Source: a virus
Reading direction: 5' to 3' (one strand)
Length of the DNA stretch: 21,803 bases
Virus record (IMG/VR): IMGVR_UViG_3300023278_001281
Location: 1-21,803 of that record
Of this stretch, positions 11,309 to 17,136 are shown in pieces. The first letter of the stretch is position 1; every line of letters begins with the position of its first letter. Made by a program: the position numbers and the translations under genes. Below the pieces are notes generated by a model, which saw only the letters and a program-made list of their open reading frames with translations, did not search any database and was not told the DNA's origin.

Positions 11309-11337
11309 ATTATACGGCGTTTTAAGGCAAATGTCAA
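11309..11337 (-). promoter_or_regulatory. Leftward promoter for the metalloprotease-like operon
   Basis: Minus-strand TTGACA (11337-11332), 17-bp spacer, TATAAT (11314-11309), with TTTTTAGTTC upstream. It begins 17 bp after the bS21 stop codon. Confidence 0.93.
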
Positions 11338-11353
11338 GAACTAAAAACGGATA

Positions 11354-11542
11354 TCACGGCTCCATGCTACGTCTTTTTCTTTCTCGCATTTTTGCGGAGG
11401 CTTTTCTTCTGTTTCGTTTCTGACAGGGTTTTTCGTAGAACTGCTTCTCTTTGTGCTTGAAAAGAACTCCACTCTCTGTAACTTTTTTACGAAAGAGGCG
11501 CAGTGCCCCTTCAACATTACCATTTTTAACTTTAACTTGCAT
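11354..11542 (-). CDS. rpsU: Phage-encoded 30S ribosomal protein bS21
   Basis: The 62 residues align along the length of bS21: an N-terminal strand VKVKNGNVEGALRLFRKK, the helix ESGVLFKHKEKQFYEKP with the invariant FYEKP, and the very basic RKASAKMRERKRR tail. In bacteria bS21 sits near the anti-Shine-Dalgarno end of 16S rRNA and affects initiation. Phage copies are known from aquatic phages and are thought to replace the host protein. Its ATG directly follows the stop of the tiny upstream gene, with GGAA as ribosome site. Confidence 0.93.
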   Translation of the reverse strand: MQVKVKNGNVEGALRLFRKKVTESGVLFKHKEKQFYEKPCQKRNRRKASAKMRERKRRSMEP

Positions 11543-11635
11543 TTATTCATTCCAATCATCATCATCTTCGATGCCTTGTATCATCAACCATAGGAACATG
11601 ACTGTACATACTATGTAAATTTCAAGGGTTGTCAT
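11543..11635 (-). CDS. Tiny membrane protein (30 aa) upstream of bS21
   Basis: MTTLEIYIVCTVMFLWLMIQ is a single hydrophobic helix, then GIEDDDDWNE, an acidic tail. The ATG overlaps the Myb-like stop (ATGA) and its TAA abuts the bS21 ATG, so it is a coupled link between the two. Confidence 0.5.
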   Translation of the reverse strand: MTTLEIYIVCTVMFLWLMIQGIEDDDDWNE

Positions 11636-11802
11636 TTAAAACGTACTCCTCGTTTGCGTAGGTAGGAAACCTGGTTACGAATAGATCGCTCAGATCTGTC
11701 AGGTATCATATCCATTACTTCATCTATACTAGCATTGAAGTAATATGCCCGCAGTGTATTGCGTTCAAGTTCTGTCCAAGGTTTCTTTTTATATTTTTTC
11801 AT
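11632..11802 (-). CDS. Myb/SANT-like DNA-binding protein, member 3 (56 aa), apparently leaderless
   Basis: KPWTELERNTLRAYYFNASIDEVMDMIPDRSERSIRNQVSYLRKRGVRFK has the SANT/Myb spacing: a Trp in helix 1, IDEVMDMIP as helix 2, and RSIRNQVSYLRKRGV as the recognition helix. It is a single-domain protein. ATG 11802 lies exactly six bases after the -10 box (11814-11809), so the transcript should begin at or next to the A of AUG. An upstream in-frame TTG lies inside the promoter and cannot be used. First gene of the bS21 operon. Confidence 0.75.
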   Translation of the reverse strand: MKKYKKKPWTELERNTLRAYYFNASIDEVMDMIPDRSERSIRNQVSYLRKRGVRFK

Positions 11803-11808
11803 GGGCGT

Positions 11809-11837
11809 ATTATAAACCAAAGTAGGTAGTTTGTCAA
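11809..11837 (-). promoter_or_regulatory. Leftward promoter of the Myb-like/bS21 operon
   Basis: Minus-strand TTGACA (11837-11832), 17-bp spacer, TATAAT (11814-11809). It is divergent from the promoter at 11880. The start codon of the first gene is six bases past the -10 box. Confidence 0.92.
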
Positions 11838-11879
11838 CAATTATTTCTTACACCCCTCGTCACATGCTAAAAATTATCC

Positions 11880-11908
11880 TTGACAAACTGGTGCAAATAC
11901 TGTATAAT
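11880..11908 (+). promoter_or_regulatory. Rightward promoter 1 of a tandem pair
   Basis: TTGACA 11880-11885, 17-bp spacer, TATAAT 11903-11908. The leader holds ATG 11921 opening only a 12-codon frame, and an orphan ribosome site ATTAAGGA (11932-11939) followed by ATT-TAG where a start codon would be expected. Confidence 0.9.
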
Positions 11909-11955
11909 CCCTCCTATAAAATGTTGAAATTGATTAAGGAAAATTTATTTAGTTG

Positions 11956-11984
11956 TTGACAGGGTGCTGTTTTCAACGTATAAT
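11956..11984 (+). promoter_or_regulatory. Rightward promoter 2 of a tandem pair
   Basis: TTGACA 11956-11961, 17-bp spacer, TATAAT 11979-11984. The stretch from the -10 to 12003 is nearly the same as 15921-15946 in front of the gene at 15951. Confidence 0.93.
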
Positions 11985-12017
11985 ATCTTTTTGAAATCGA
12001 GCTAATAAGGAAAAAAT

Positions 12018-12158
12018 ATGATTGAGTATGCCATTTTTATGTTTTGTTTGATTGGTGCTGGCCTAACGAGCCATCGCCTTGGTAAGCAAGAAGGCATGGA
12101 AGATGTTATTGCCCATTTAGTCGAGACAGGACAAATAGAATTAGAAGACGAACTATAA
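12018..12158 (+). CDS. Tiny membrane-anchored protein (46 aa)
   Basis: A hydrophobic N-terminus (IEYAIFMFCLIGAGLTS) is followed by a polar and acidic domain (HRLGKQEGMEDVIAHLVETGQIELEDEL). AAGG nine bases before ATG. It would sit in the inner membrane with the C-terminus in the cytoplasm or be secreted. Function unknown. Confidence 0.65.
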   Translation: MIEYAIFMFCLIGAGLTSHRLGKQEGMEDVIAHLVETGQIELEDEL

Positions 12159-12175
12159 TCAACGGAGATACAACA

Positions 12176-12385
12176 ATGCCTATTAAATACAAAGAATCAG
12201 AAGTAGTAGTAAACCGCACCACTAAGAAGAAAACAACTAAGAACTACTACATCCACACAATTGCTACAGACGAGTTACAAAAGACTTTAGCAAATGAACA
12301 CACGCGTGGTCCTCGTAAGCAGAAAATTCGTAATGAGTTAGTACGTCGAAAAGAGCCATTAGTAGAGGCAACGAGCGAAGCCTAG
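12176..12385 (+). CDS. Small basic conserved phage protein (69 aa)
   Basis: MPIKYKESEVVVNRTTKKKTTKNYYIHTIATDELQKTLAN...PRKQKIRNELVRRK resembles short basic phage proteins I recall with a R-x-T-K-K-K-x-x-K-x-Y-Y-I-x-x-x-(S/T)-T-D-E-L pattern and a KxKIRNELVRR end. Lys/Arg-rich, so nucleic-acid contact is plausible. GGAG eight bases before ATG. Function not known. Confidence 0.75.
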   Translation: MPIKYKESEVVVNRTTKKKTTKNYYIHTIATDELQKTLANEHTRGPRKQKIRNELVRRKEPLVEATSEA

Positions 12386-12460
12386 TAGGATTGGGAGAAC
12401 CCGGTCGAAGAACTCACTACAATAGAAGGTGTTTTAATACGCCAAGATACGGAGATAAAA

Positions 12461-12562
12461 GTGAAAGATCGTAATGAGGCCGCTTGCTATTTTTGCAATG
12501 TGGTTACAGCTGTAAGTTGTTTAGCCTTACCATTTATAACAATATACGCCAGCATGCAATAA
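12461..12562 (+). CDS. Tiny membrane protein (33 aa), GTG start
   Basis: GGAG six bases before GTG 12461. KDRNEAACYFCNVVTAVSCLALPFITIYASMQ has one hydrophobic helix (about residues 11-30) with Cys residues at its N-terminal side. It precedes the lysis genes, so a lysis accessory role is possible but only by position. Confidence 0.5.
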   Translation: MKDRNEAACYFCNVVTAVSCLALPFITIYASMQ

Positions 12563-12576
12563 AAGAGGATTAGCCC

Positions 12577-13029
12577 ATGATGAATATAGACAGAGTACGA
12601 AAACAGCTAGAGATTGACGAAGGCGTAGTATATGAAATCTACGAAGATCACCTTGGCTACGAAACGTTCGGTATTGGACACCTAGTATTAACAGGAGACC
12701 CTGAGTTTAACCTGCCAGTAGGTACACCCGTATCAGAAGAGCGTGTAAAAGAAGCCTTTGATCAAGACTTCACTATAGCCTTGTTTGAGTGCATGCAGCT
12801 ATATAAAGAGTGGGAGTACTTTCCAGAGGAAGTCCAAGAGATATTAGTGAATATGCTATTTAATCTTGGACGGCCTCGACTTAGTAAGTTTAAGAATATG
12901 AAAAAAGCATTGGATTCACGATGCTGGGCACTTGCCGCTACAGAAGGGAGAGACTCTCTTTGGTATCGCCAAGTAGGCAATCGCGCTGAGCGGTTGATGG
13001 GAAGACTAGAGAATGTTACAGATTCTTAG
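12577..13029 (+). CDS. Endolysin, T4-type lysozyme (GH24)
   Basis: Residues 11-37 (LEIDEGVVYEIYEDHLGYETFGIGHLV) match the catalytic E-x8-D-x5-T of T4 lysozyme with E15, D24 and T30 in place of E11, D20 and T26, followed by GIGHL. The later VNMLFNLGRPRLSKFKNMKKAL and WYRQVGNRAERLMGRL segments also fit. It cleaves the peptidoglycan bond between MurNAc and GlcNAc at lysis. There is no signal peptide, so it relies on the holin gene that overlaps its end by 17 bp. AGAGG precedes the ATG. Confidence 0.93.
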   Translation: MMNIDRVRKQLEIDEGVVYEIYEDHLGYETFGIGHLVLTGDPEFNLPVGTPVSEERVKEAFDQDFTIALFECMQLYKEWEYFPEEVQEILVNMLFNLGRPRLSKFKNMKKALDSRCWALAATEGRDSLWYRQVGNRAERLMGRLENVTDS

Positions 13030-13375
13030 TGCAGTAACGGGACTAGGACAGACCTGGCTTGAAGGAAAGAATGCCAAATCAAAAGCAAAGGCAGAAGCAG
13101 AAGCCACAGTAATGGTTCAGGCTTCTAAAAGCGTCGCAGACTGGGAAGCTATCATGGCTCGCAACTCTGGCGCTTCTTGGAAGGACGAGTGGCTAACACT
13201 GCTTTTTAGTATCCCTATGATACTATGTTTCTTTCCTCAAACAGTAGGCTACGTCTCTGCGGGGTTTAGTGCCCTCGATTCAATGCCTGGCTGGTATCAG
13301 TATACACTTAGTGTAATTGTGGGCGCATCGTTTGGTGTTCGCTCAGTAGTAGGATTTATGAACAAGAAAAAATAA
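13013..13375 (+). CDS. 3TM-type phage holin
   Basis: The C-terminal half, KDEWLTLLFSIPMILCFFPQTVGYVSAGFS and then LSVIVGASFGVRSVVGFM, matches the Holin_3TM pattern (W-K-D-E-x-x-T-L, then GxxxGxRS). Membrane spans lie at about residues 60-77 and 94-113, after a basic, Ala-rich N-terminal region. It would let the lysozyme at 12577 reach the cell wall. No spanin or antiholin is evident. Confidence 0.82.
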   Translation: MLQILSAVTGLGQTWLEGKNAKSKAKAEAEATVMVQASKSVADWEAIMARNSGASWKDEWLTLLFSIPMILCFFPQTVGYVSAGFSALDSMPGWYQYTLSVIVGASFGVRSVVGFMNKKK

Positions 13376-13378
13376 CTC

Positions 13379-13407
13379 TTGACACTCTTCCTAAACTTCG
13401 GTATAAT
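13379..13407 (+). promoter_or_regulatory. Promoter for the gene at 13434
   Basis: TTGACA 13379-13384, 17-bp spacer, TATAAT 13402-13407, box AAAAAATAACTC upstream. It begins directly after the holin stop at 13375. Confidence 0.93.
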
Positions 13408-13433
13408 AGTTATTCAAATTTTAGGAGAGTACC

Positions 13434-14027
13434 ATCAATTTATTTTACCTTGACGCAGACCTTGACAAATGTGCAGAATATCACGTTGATAAACACGTCA
13501 ACAAGATGATACTCGAAGCAGCACAACTTATCTGTACTAATCTCTGGATAGATCATCTATTCGGATATGTGCCTAGACTTATTACTAAGGAAGAGAACGC
13601 TATTCTTCAGACGACTCGCAAAGAACAGAAAGAGTTGCCTATGGAAGAGCGTATCTTTCCTTACCTTCCTACAATGCAGAACCACCCTAGTTGTGTTTGG
13701 GTGCGTTCTTCTCTCGAGAATTTTTACTGGACTCACTGCTATGCGAACGCGCTTGGCAGTGAGGCTCATTATCGCTATGGCAGCACACACAAAAGCCTAA
13801 CAATGATTAACAATCTTCCAGACCCAAAGCATATTGAAGACCACGGCTTTACTCAGTTTGCTCTTGCTATGACTGAGGAGTTGAAAGATGATGACAACCC
13901 AATACAGGCTTACCGCAACTTCTATATGCTTGACAAAGCCACCTTTGCAGGATGGAAGCATAGAGACAAACCAGAGTGGTGGGACGAAGAACTAGCAGAC
14001 TATGACAACAGGATATCAGGACAATGA
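13434..14027 (+). CDS. Conserved phage protein (197 aa) with apparent AUC start codon
   Basis: The frame is intact and the start region INLFYLDADLDKCAEYHVDKHVNKMILEAAQLICT matches a conserved phage family of unknown function that I recall opening INxFYLD...YHxDKHVxKMIxExAQLL. TAG 13422-13424 closes the frame upstream, and there is no NTG codon between 13425 and ATG 13506. An ideal AGGAG lies six to seven bases before ATC 13434, so AUC is the likely start. Beginning at ATG 13506 would remove 24 conserved residues including the YH-x-DKH motif. A further AWK-like C-terminal part (TFAGWKHRDKPEWWDE) is typical of the family. Confidence 0.75.
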   Translation: MNLFYLDADLDKCAEYHVDKHVNKMILEAAQLICTNLWIDHLFGYVPRLITKEENAILQTTRKEQKELPMEERIFPYLPTMQNHPSCVWVRSSLENFYWTHCYANALGSEAHYRYGSTHKSLTMINNLPDPKHIEDHGFTQFALAMTEELKDDDNPIQAYRNFYMLDKATFAGWKHRDKPEWWDEELADYDNRISGQ

Positions 14028-14239
14028 GAATACCAAAGTATAGAATCGTTTGTAGGGTTAATGAAGGTTCGTATTACCAGGATACGTACACAGTGCAAAA
14101 GAAAAGCTGGTTAGGTTTCTGGTATAACTTTGAAAACTACTGTTCTTGTGTAACAGGCGTTTATTATGAAATGGATAGAGCTAAGGAAGCAATTGATAGA
14201 GATCGATCGAAAACAACTAAAACCTATGAGAGTTACTAA
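14024..14239 (+). CDS. Hypothetical protein (71 aa)
   Basis: Strand-rich start (RIPKYRIVCRVNEGSYYQDTYTVQKKSWLGFWYNF), then a helix with YYEMDRAKEAIDRDRSK. The ATG overlaps the upstream stop (ATGA), and the last 14 bases overlap the thyX start. Similar small phage proteins exist in my memory without known function. Confidence 0.75.
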   Translation: MRIPKYRIVCRVNEGSYYQDTYTVQKKSWLGFWYNFENYCSCVTGVYYEMDRAKEAIDRDRSKTTKTYESY

Positions 14240-14921
14240 AATAATGAGACCAAACCAACCACAAGTAGAACTTGTATCAACATCTTCGCCAGACTTAATT
14301 GCAGACATTGCATACATGGCTAGAGTATCAAACCCTAAGAACCAGAATAACGAACTGACGTCACATAAGTTGGTAAAGTATCTCATCAAGCATAAACACT
14401 GGTCTCCCTTTGAGATGTCAGGTATTACGCTAGAGATCAACACTACTCGTGATATTGCTCACCAGATCGTGCGTCATCGTAGCTTTGCTTTTCAAGAGTT
14501 TAGCCAGCGTTATGCGGATCCAAAAGAGATGGGCTACCCTTTTGAGTTGCGTGAGTGCCGTTTACAAGACACTAAGAACCGACAGAACAGTATTAAAAGT
14601 GATGACGAGCTGCTCCACGAGCACTGGGTATCACAACAGAAGCGTGTTATTGATGCAGCTTCGGAAGCGTATTCTTGGGCTATTGAGAACGGGATTGCAA
14701 AAGAGCAGGCACGAACTGTTCTTCCAGAAGGTCTAACAAAGACTCGTTTATATATGCACGGTACTGTACGCTCCTGGATACATTACATTGATGTGCGAAC
14801 TACTCCAGGAACGCAGAGAGAACATATGGATATTGCTAGAGCCTGTGCTCATGCTATCAATCCGATGTTCCCTATGATCAAGGATTTTGTTCATGAAGAA
14901 GATGATCAACATAGCACCTAG
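14226..14921 (+). CDS. thyX: Flavin-dependent thymidylate synthase ThyX
   Basis: The ThyX motif RHRx7S is present as R83-H84-R85 to S93 (RHRSFAFQEFSQRY). The N-terminal YMARVSNP region, the helix with HKLVKYLIKHKHWSPFE, the EQARTVLPEGLTKTRLYMHGTVRSWIHYIDVRT segment and QREHMDIARACAHAI are as expected. It makes dTMP from dUMP using methylenetetrahydrofolate and FAD/NADPH, as a homotetramer. ATG 14226 (MRVTKI) gives the natural first strand; ATG 14244 is an alternative. The ribosome site is poor, so coupling to the overlapping upstream gene is likely. Confidence 0.95.
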   Translation: MRVTKIMRPNQPQVELVSTSSPDLIADIAYMARVSNPKNQNNELTSHKLVKYLIKHKHWSPFEMSGITLEINTTRDIAHQIVRHRSFAFQEFSQRYADPKEMGYPFELRECRLQDTKNRQNSIKSDDELLHEHWVSQQKRVIDAASEAYSWAIENGIAKEQARTVLPEGLTKTRLYMHGTVRSWIHYIDVRTTPGTQREHMDIARACAHAINPMFPMIKDFVHEEDDQHST

Positions 14922-15279
14922 TGGAGAACTACCTGTGTGGAAAGATGAATCAGAGATTAAGTCGCTACGGGGTATCCTCCGACAAGAGGGTGGTAGCCAC
15001 TACAAGTTAAACATTCAACCTATCGAGTATATCCATGCGAACGAGCTGGGTTTTATTGAGGGCAACATCATTAAGTATGCCACTCGACATAAGAAGAAGA
15101 ATGGCGCAGAAGATATTAAGAAAATTATACATTATTGTGAACTATTATTGGAGTTAGAGTATGGCGAAGAGAGTAAAGAAGAAGGACTACGAGAACCTAT
15201 CGAGCAGCAACATCGAGAAAGTTATAGCGCTTCTAAACCCGAATACTTCAGCCCCAGTTACGGAAAAAGCGATAACTAA
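14893..15279 (+). CDS. DUF3310-type protein (128 aa)
   Basis: RQEGGSHYKLNIQPIEYIHANELGFIEGNIIKYATRHKKKNGAEDIKKIIHYCELLLELE (about residues 31-90) is the DUF3310 domain: GGSHY, then I-E-Y-I, N-I-I-K-Y-x-x-R-x-K-K-K. It is common in phage nucleotide-metabolism clusters; some members are annotated as kinases without strong support. AAGGA eight bases before ATG 14893. The 3' 119 bases overlap the next gene in another frame, so the C-terminal 40 residues may be a by-product of that gene. Confidence 0.82.
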   Translation: MKKMINIAPSGELPVWKDESEIKSLRGILRQEGGSHYKLNIQPIEYIHANELGFIEGNIIKYATRHKKKNGAEDIKKIIHYCELLLELEYGEESKEEGLREPIEQQHRESYSASKPEYFSPSYGKSDN

Positions 15280-15886
15280 GAAGCAGGCTTGTGATATACT
15301 CAATATTGCGTATAATACAACCAGGCTAAGTGCCATCATCGAAGGGCACATAGAGCAGAAAGCATATGTTAAAAAGCGTAAGTCACAAAATCGAGGCCGT
15401 CCTGCCACTGATGCAGAGATTGGGGAAGCGGTTACAGACTATCTACAAGGTGCAAATCTTACCGATATCTCAAAGCGTCTTTTTCGTTCCGTCGGGTTTG
15501 TACGAAACATTCTTGAACTCGTTGGAGTGCCACAACGACCCACAGGTGAAGAGCGAAAAGCAATAGATTATTTCCCTGACGAGTGCGTGTCTGAGGATTT
15601 TTCTGAAGGTGAGATCGCATGGTCGGCCATCTACCATAGTGCAGTAAAGATAGGTAAACGCCTAACACAAGAATACCAAGAAAGTAAGCCCGGTCTTGCA
15701 ACTGTAGACTACGATGCCAAGTACTCAACTCCCGTGTATCAAATCTACGTTGTTCAAAAGGTTGATAGCGAGGATACCTTCTTTACGAGTGTGACCCAAG
15801 GCGGCTTCAGTGCCTACTCTAAGGCATATGATCTAGGCAAACTAGAGCATTTGAAAAAGTACGGCATAGATTTAACTAGGTTGTAA
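15161..15886 (+). CDS. Conserved phage HTH protein (241 aa)
   Basis: MAKRVKKKDYENLSSSNIEKVIALLNP, then KKQACDILNIAYNTTRLSAIIE (a helix-turn-helix at about 43-64), a basic linker KKRKSQNRGRPATDAEI, and a second HTH (VTDYLQGANLTDISKRLFRSVGFVRNILELVGVPQRP). I recall this protein type from large marine phages, function unknown. The C-terminal domain (YDAKYSTPVYQIYVVQKVDSEDTFFT) is unassigned. GGAG seven bases before ATG. It is the last gene before the promoter at 15897. Confidence 0.85.
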   Translation: MAKRVKKKDYENLSSSNIEKVIALLNPNTSAPVTEKAITKKQACDILNIAYNTTRLSAIIEGHIEQKAYVKKRKSQNRGRPATDAEIGEAVTDYLQGANLTDISKRLFRSVGFVRNILELVGVPQRPTGEERKAIDYFPDECVSEDFSEGEIAWSAIYHSAVKIGKRLTQEYQESKPGLATVDYDAKYSTPVYQIYVVQKVDSEDTFFTSVTQGGFSAYSKAYDLGKLEHLKKYGIDLTRL

Positions 15887-15896
15887 AAAATAGTTC

Positions 15897-15926
15897 TTGA
15901 CAACATGGTTATTTTTCCCGTATAAT
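15897..15926 (+). promoter_or_regulatory. Promoter for the Myb-like gene at 15951
   Basis: TTGACA 15897-15902, 18-bp spacer, TATAAT 15921-15926, with AAAAAATAGTTC upstream. This is the only strong promoter here with an 18-bp spacer. Confidence 0.9.
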
Positions 15927-15950
15927 ATCTTTTCTGAAATCGAGGAATAT

Positions 15951-16391
15951 ATGGGACAAAGATTCTACGAACAACAGCTTGCAAAACTGGGTAATTGCCC
16001 AGGAAATAAAACCCCTAACAAAAGGAAACGTAACATGGCTTGGACAGATGAGCTAAAAGCAGAAGCAGTATCACTATACGAACAGGCAGAGCCTACCCCA
16101 GAGAACAGCATGGAGATTGTAAAAGACATCGCTGACGAGCTGGACCAATCACCTAACGGTGTTCGCATGATTTTAACAAAGGCTGGCGTCTATGTTAAGA
16201 AAACCCCAGCTGCTAAAGCAGCTTCTACTGGCGGAACTACAGGCGGCACTCGTGTCTCCAAAGCAGCCGCACAAGAAGCCCTCACCGCAGCTATCACTGA
16301 TGCAGGTAAGCCTGTTGACGAAGAGATCATCTCTAAGTTGACTGGTAAAGCAGCACAGTACATTACTAGCCTACTTTCTGACGAAGGTTAA
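15951..16391 (+). CDS. Myb/SANT-like DNA-binding protein, member 4 (146 aa)
   Basis: From residue 29, MAWTDELKAEAVSLYEQAEPTPENSMEIVKDIADELDQSPNGVRMILTKAGVYVKK is a Myb/SANT-like HTH like those at 2331 and 4633. It is followed by an Ala/Gly/Thr linker and a helical C-terminal domain (AAAQEALTAAI...IISKLTGKAAQYITSLL). Two in-frame starts have good ribosome sites: ATG 15951 (GAGGA) and ATG 16035 (AAGGA). I recall both the N-terminal extension (RFYEQQLAKLG, basic KRKR) and the main domain from large marine phages, so 15951 is annotated and 16035 may be used as well. Confidence 0.83.
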   Translation: MGQRFYEQQLAKLGNCPGNKTPNKRKRNMAWTDELKAEAVSLYEQAEPTPENSMEIVKDIADELDQSPNGVRMILTKAGVYVKKTPAAKAASTGGTTGGTRVSKAAAQEALTAAITDAGKPVDEEIISKLTGKAAQYITSLLSDEG

Positions 16392-16401
16392 TAAGTAATA
16401 A

Positions 16402-16433
16402 ACCCTGCTAGGTTCGCCTAGTGGGGTATTTTT
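16402..16433 (+). terminator. Terminator after the Myb-like gene
   Basis: ACCCTGCTAGG pairs with CCTAGTGGGGT over 11 positions (two G-U pairs) around a TTCG tetraloop, then ATTTTTG. Confidence 0.92.
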
Positions 16434-16507
16434 GCACCTCCTATAATTGACCTTTGAGTATGTAAACTAGCAGTGATGATTGCTAACTACTACAAAAGGA
16501 AACTATA

Positions 16508-16780
16508 GTGAAAAAGCAAGAACTAGCACTTTTAGTGCAGGACTATGGAGACGCTATTATTACCTATCGTAGCGAACACTCCAGAAAGCTAAAATATAAT
16601 GTTTGTACCTTAGACTTTACTACTCCGTATATTCAGGGTAAGAAAAATCGAGCTAAAGAAACAGAAGATACTCTTCTCTTCTTCTGCTGGGATACAGATT
16701 CTTATAGATTGCTTAGACCTTCTAGCGTATCAAGTGTCGTACCACTGTCATCTATTCTTAAGAATGAAGGCAGACGATAA
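16508..16780 (+). CDS. Conserved phage hypothetical protein (90 aa), GTG start
   Basis: KKQELALLVQDYGDAIITYRSEHSRKLKYNVCTLDFTTPYIQGKKNRAKETEDTLLFFCWDTDSYRLLRPSSVSSVVPLSSIL matches a phage family I recall by its TYRSxxxRKxKYNVxTLDF...LLFFCWDTDSYRLLRP core; function unknown. AGGA before GTG. Only a weak -35-like TTGACC at 16447 lies upstream, so it may be read through the terminator. An inverted repeat TAGCA/TGCTA lies at about 16468-16485. Confidence 0.8.
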   Translation: MKKQELALLVQDYGDAIITYRSEHSRKLKYNVCTLDFTTPYIQGKKNRAKETEDTLLFFCWDTDSYRLLRPSSVSSVVPLSSILKNEGRR

Positions 16781-17079
16781 TGAATATACACGAGGCTCCT
16801 GAAGCCTATTCCCGTGTAATACATTATGATACAGTAAAAGAAGTACAGATTAGGTTAACAGTCAATACCTTCAGGGGTATTGAGTATTTACATTTGCGCA
16901 AATACTATATGGACTTTGATGAAGAGTGGAAGCCAACACCTGAGGGTGTAGCTATGCCGCTTGATCTAAGTAACTCTCGTGAGCTTTTTGCAGGGCTGAC
17001 AGAGATACTATCACTAGCAGAATCAAAGTCGCTTATTGAGGATAATTTTATGGATTTAATTGACGAAATCTATAAATAG
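16780..17079 (+). CDS. PC4/p15-like ssDNA-binding protein (99 aa)
   Basis: Residues about 22-73 (VQIRLTVNTFRGIEYLHLRKYYMDFDEEWKPTPEGVAMPLDLSNSRELFAGL) show the PC4 fold pattern: a strand with V-x-V, F-x-G-x-x-Y-L-x-(I/L)-R-x-(Y/W)-Y, an acidic turn, W-x-P-T-x-x-G-(V/I)-x-(L/M)-x-L, and a C-terminal helix. PC4-like proteins bind single-stranded DNA as dimers and help transcription or replication. The ATG shares a base with the previous stop. Its stop TAG lies within the promoter box AAATAGTTCTTGACA. Confidence 0.78.
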   Translation: MNIHEAPEAYSRVIHYDTVKEVQIRLTVNTFRGIEYLHLRKYYMDFDEEWKPTPEGVAMPLDLSNSRELFAGLTEILSLAESKSLIEDNFMDLIDEIYK

Positions 17080-17082
17080 TTC

Positions 17083-17111
17083 TTGACAAGGATCTGAAAG
17101 TTGCGTATAAT
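17083..17111 (+). promoter_or_regulatory. Promoter for the ligase adenylation-subunit gene
   Basis: TTGACA 17083-17088, 17-bp spacer, TATAAT 17106-17111. The upstream box supplies the stop codon of the PC4-like gene. Confidence 0.93.
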
Positions 17112-17136
17112 ATCACTTCTTACTTAGGGAAATTAT

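Noticed and set aside
11921-11959. 12-codon frame between tandem promoters
   Set aside because: No ribosome site in a six-base leader; kept only as a comment on a possibly deleted gene.
16434-16507. Promoter from TTGACC at 16447
   Set aside because: No acceptable -10 at 16-18 bp; only an inverted repeat is seen.
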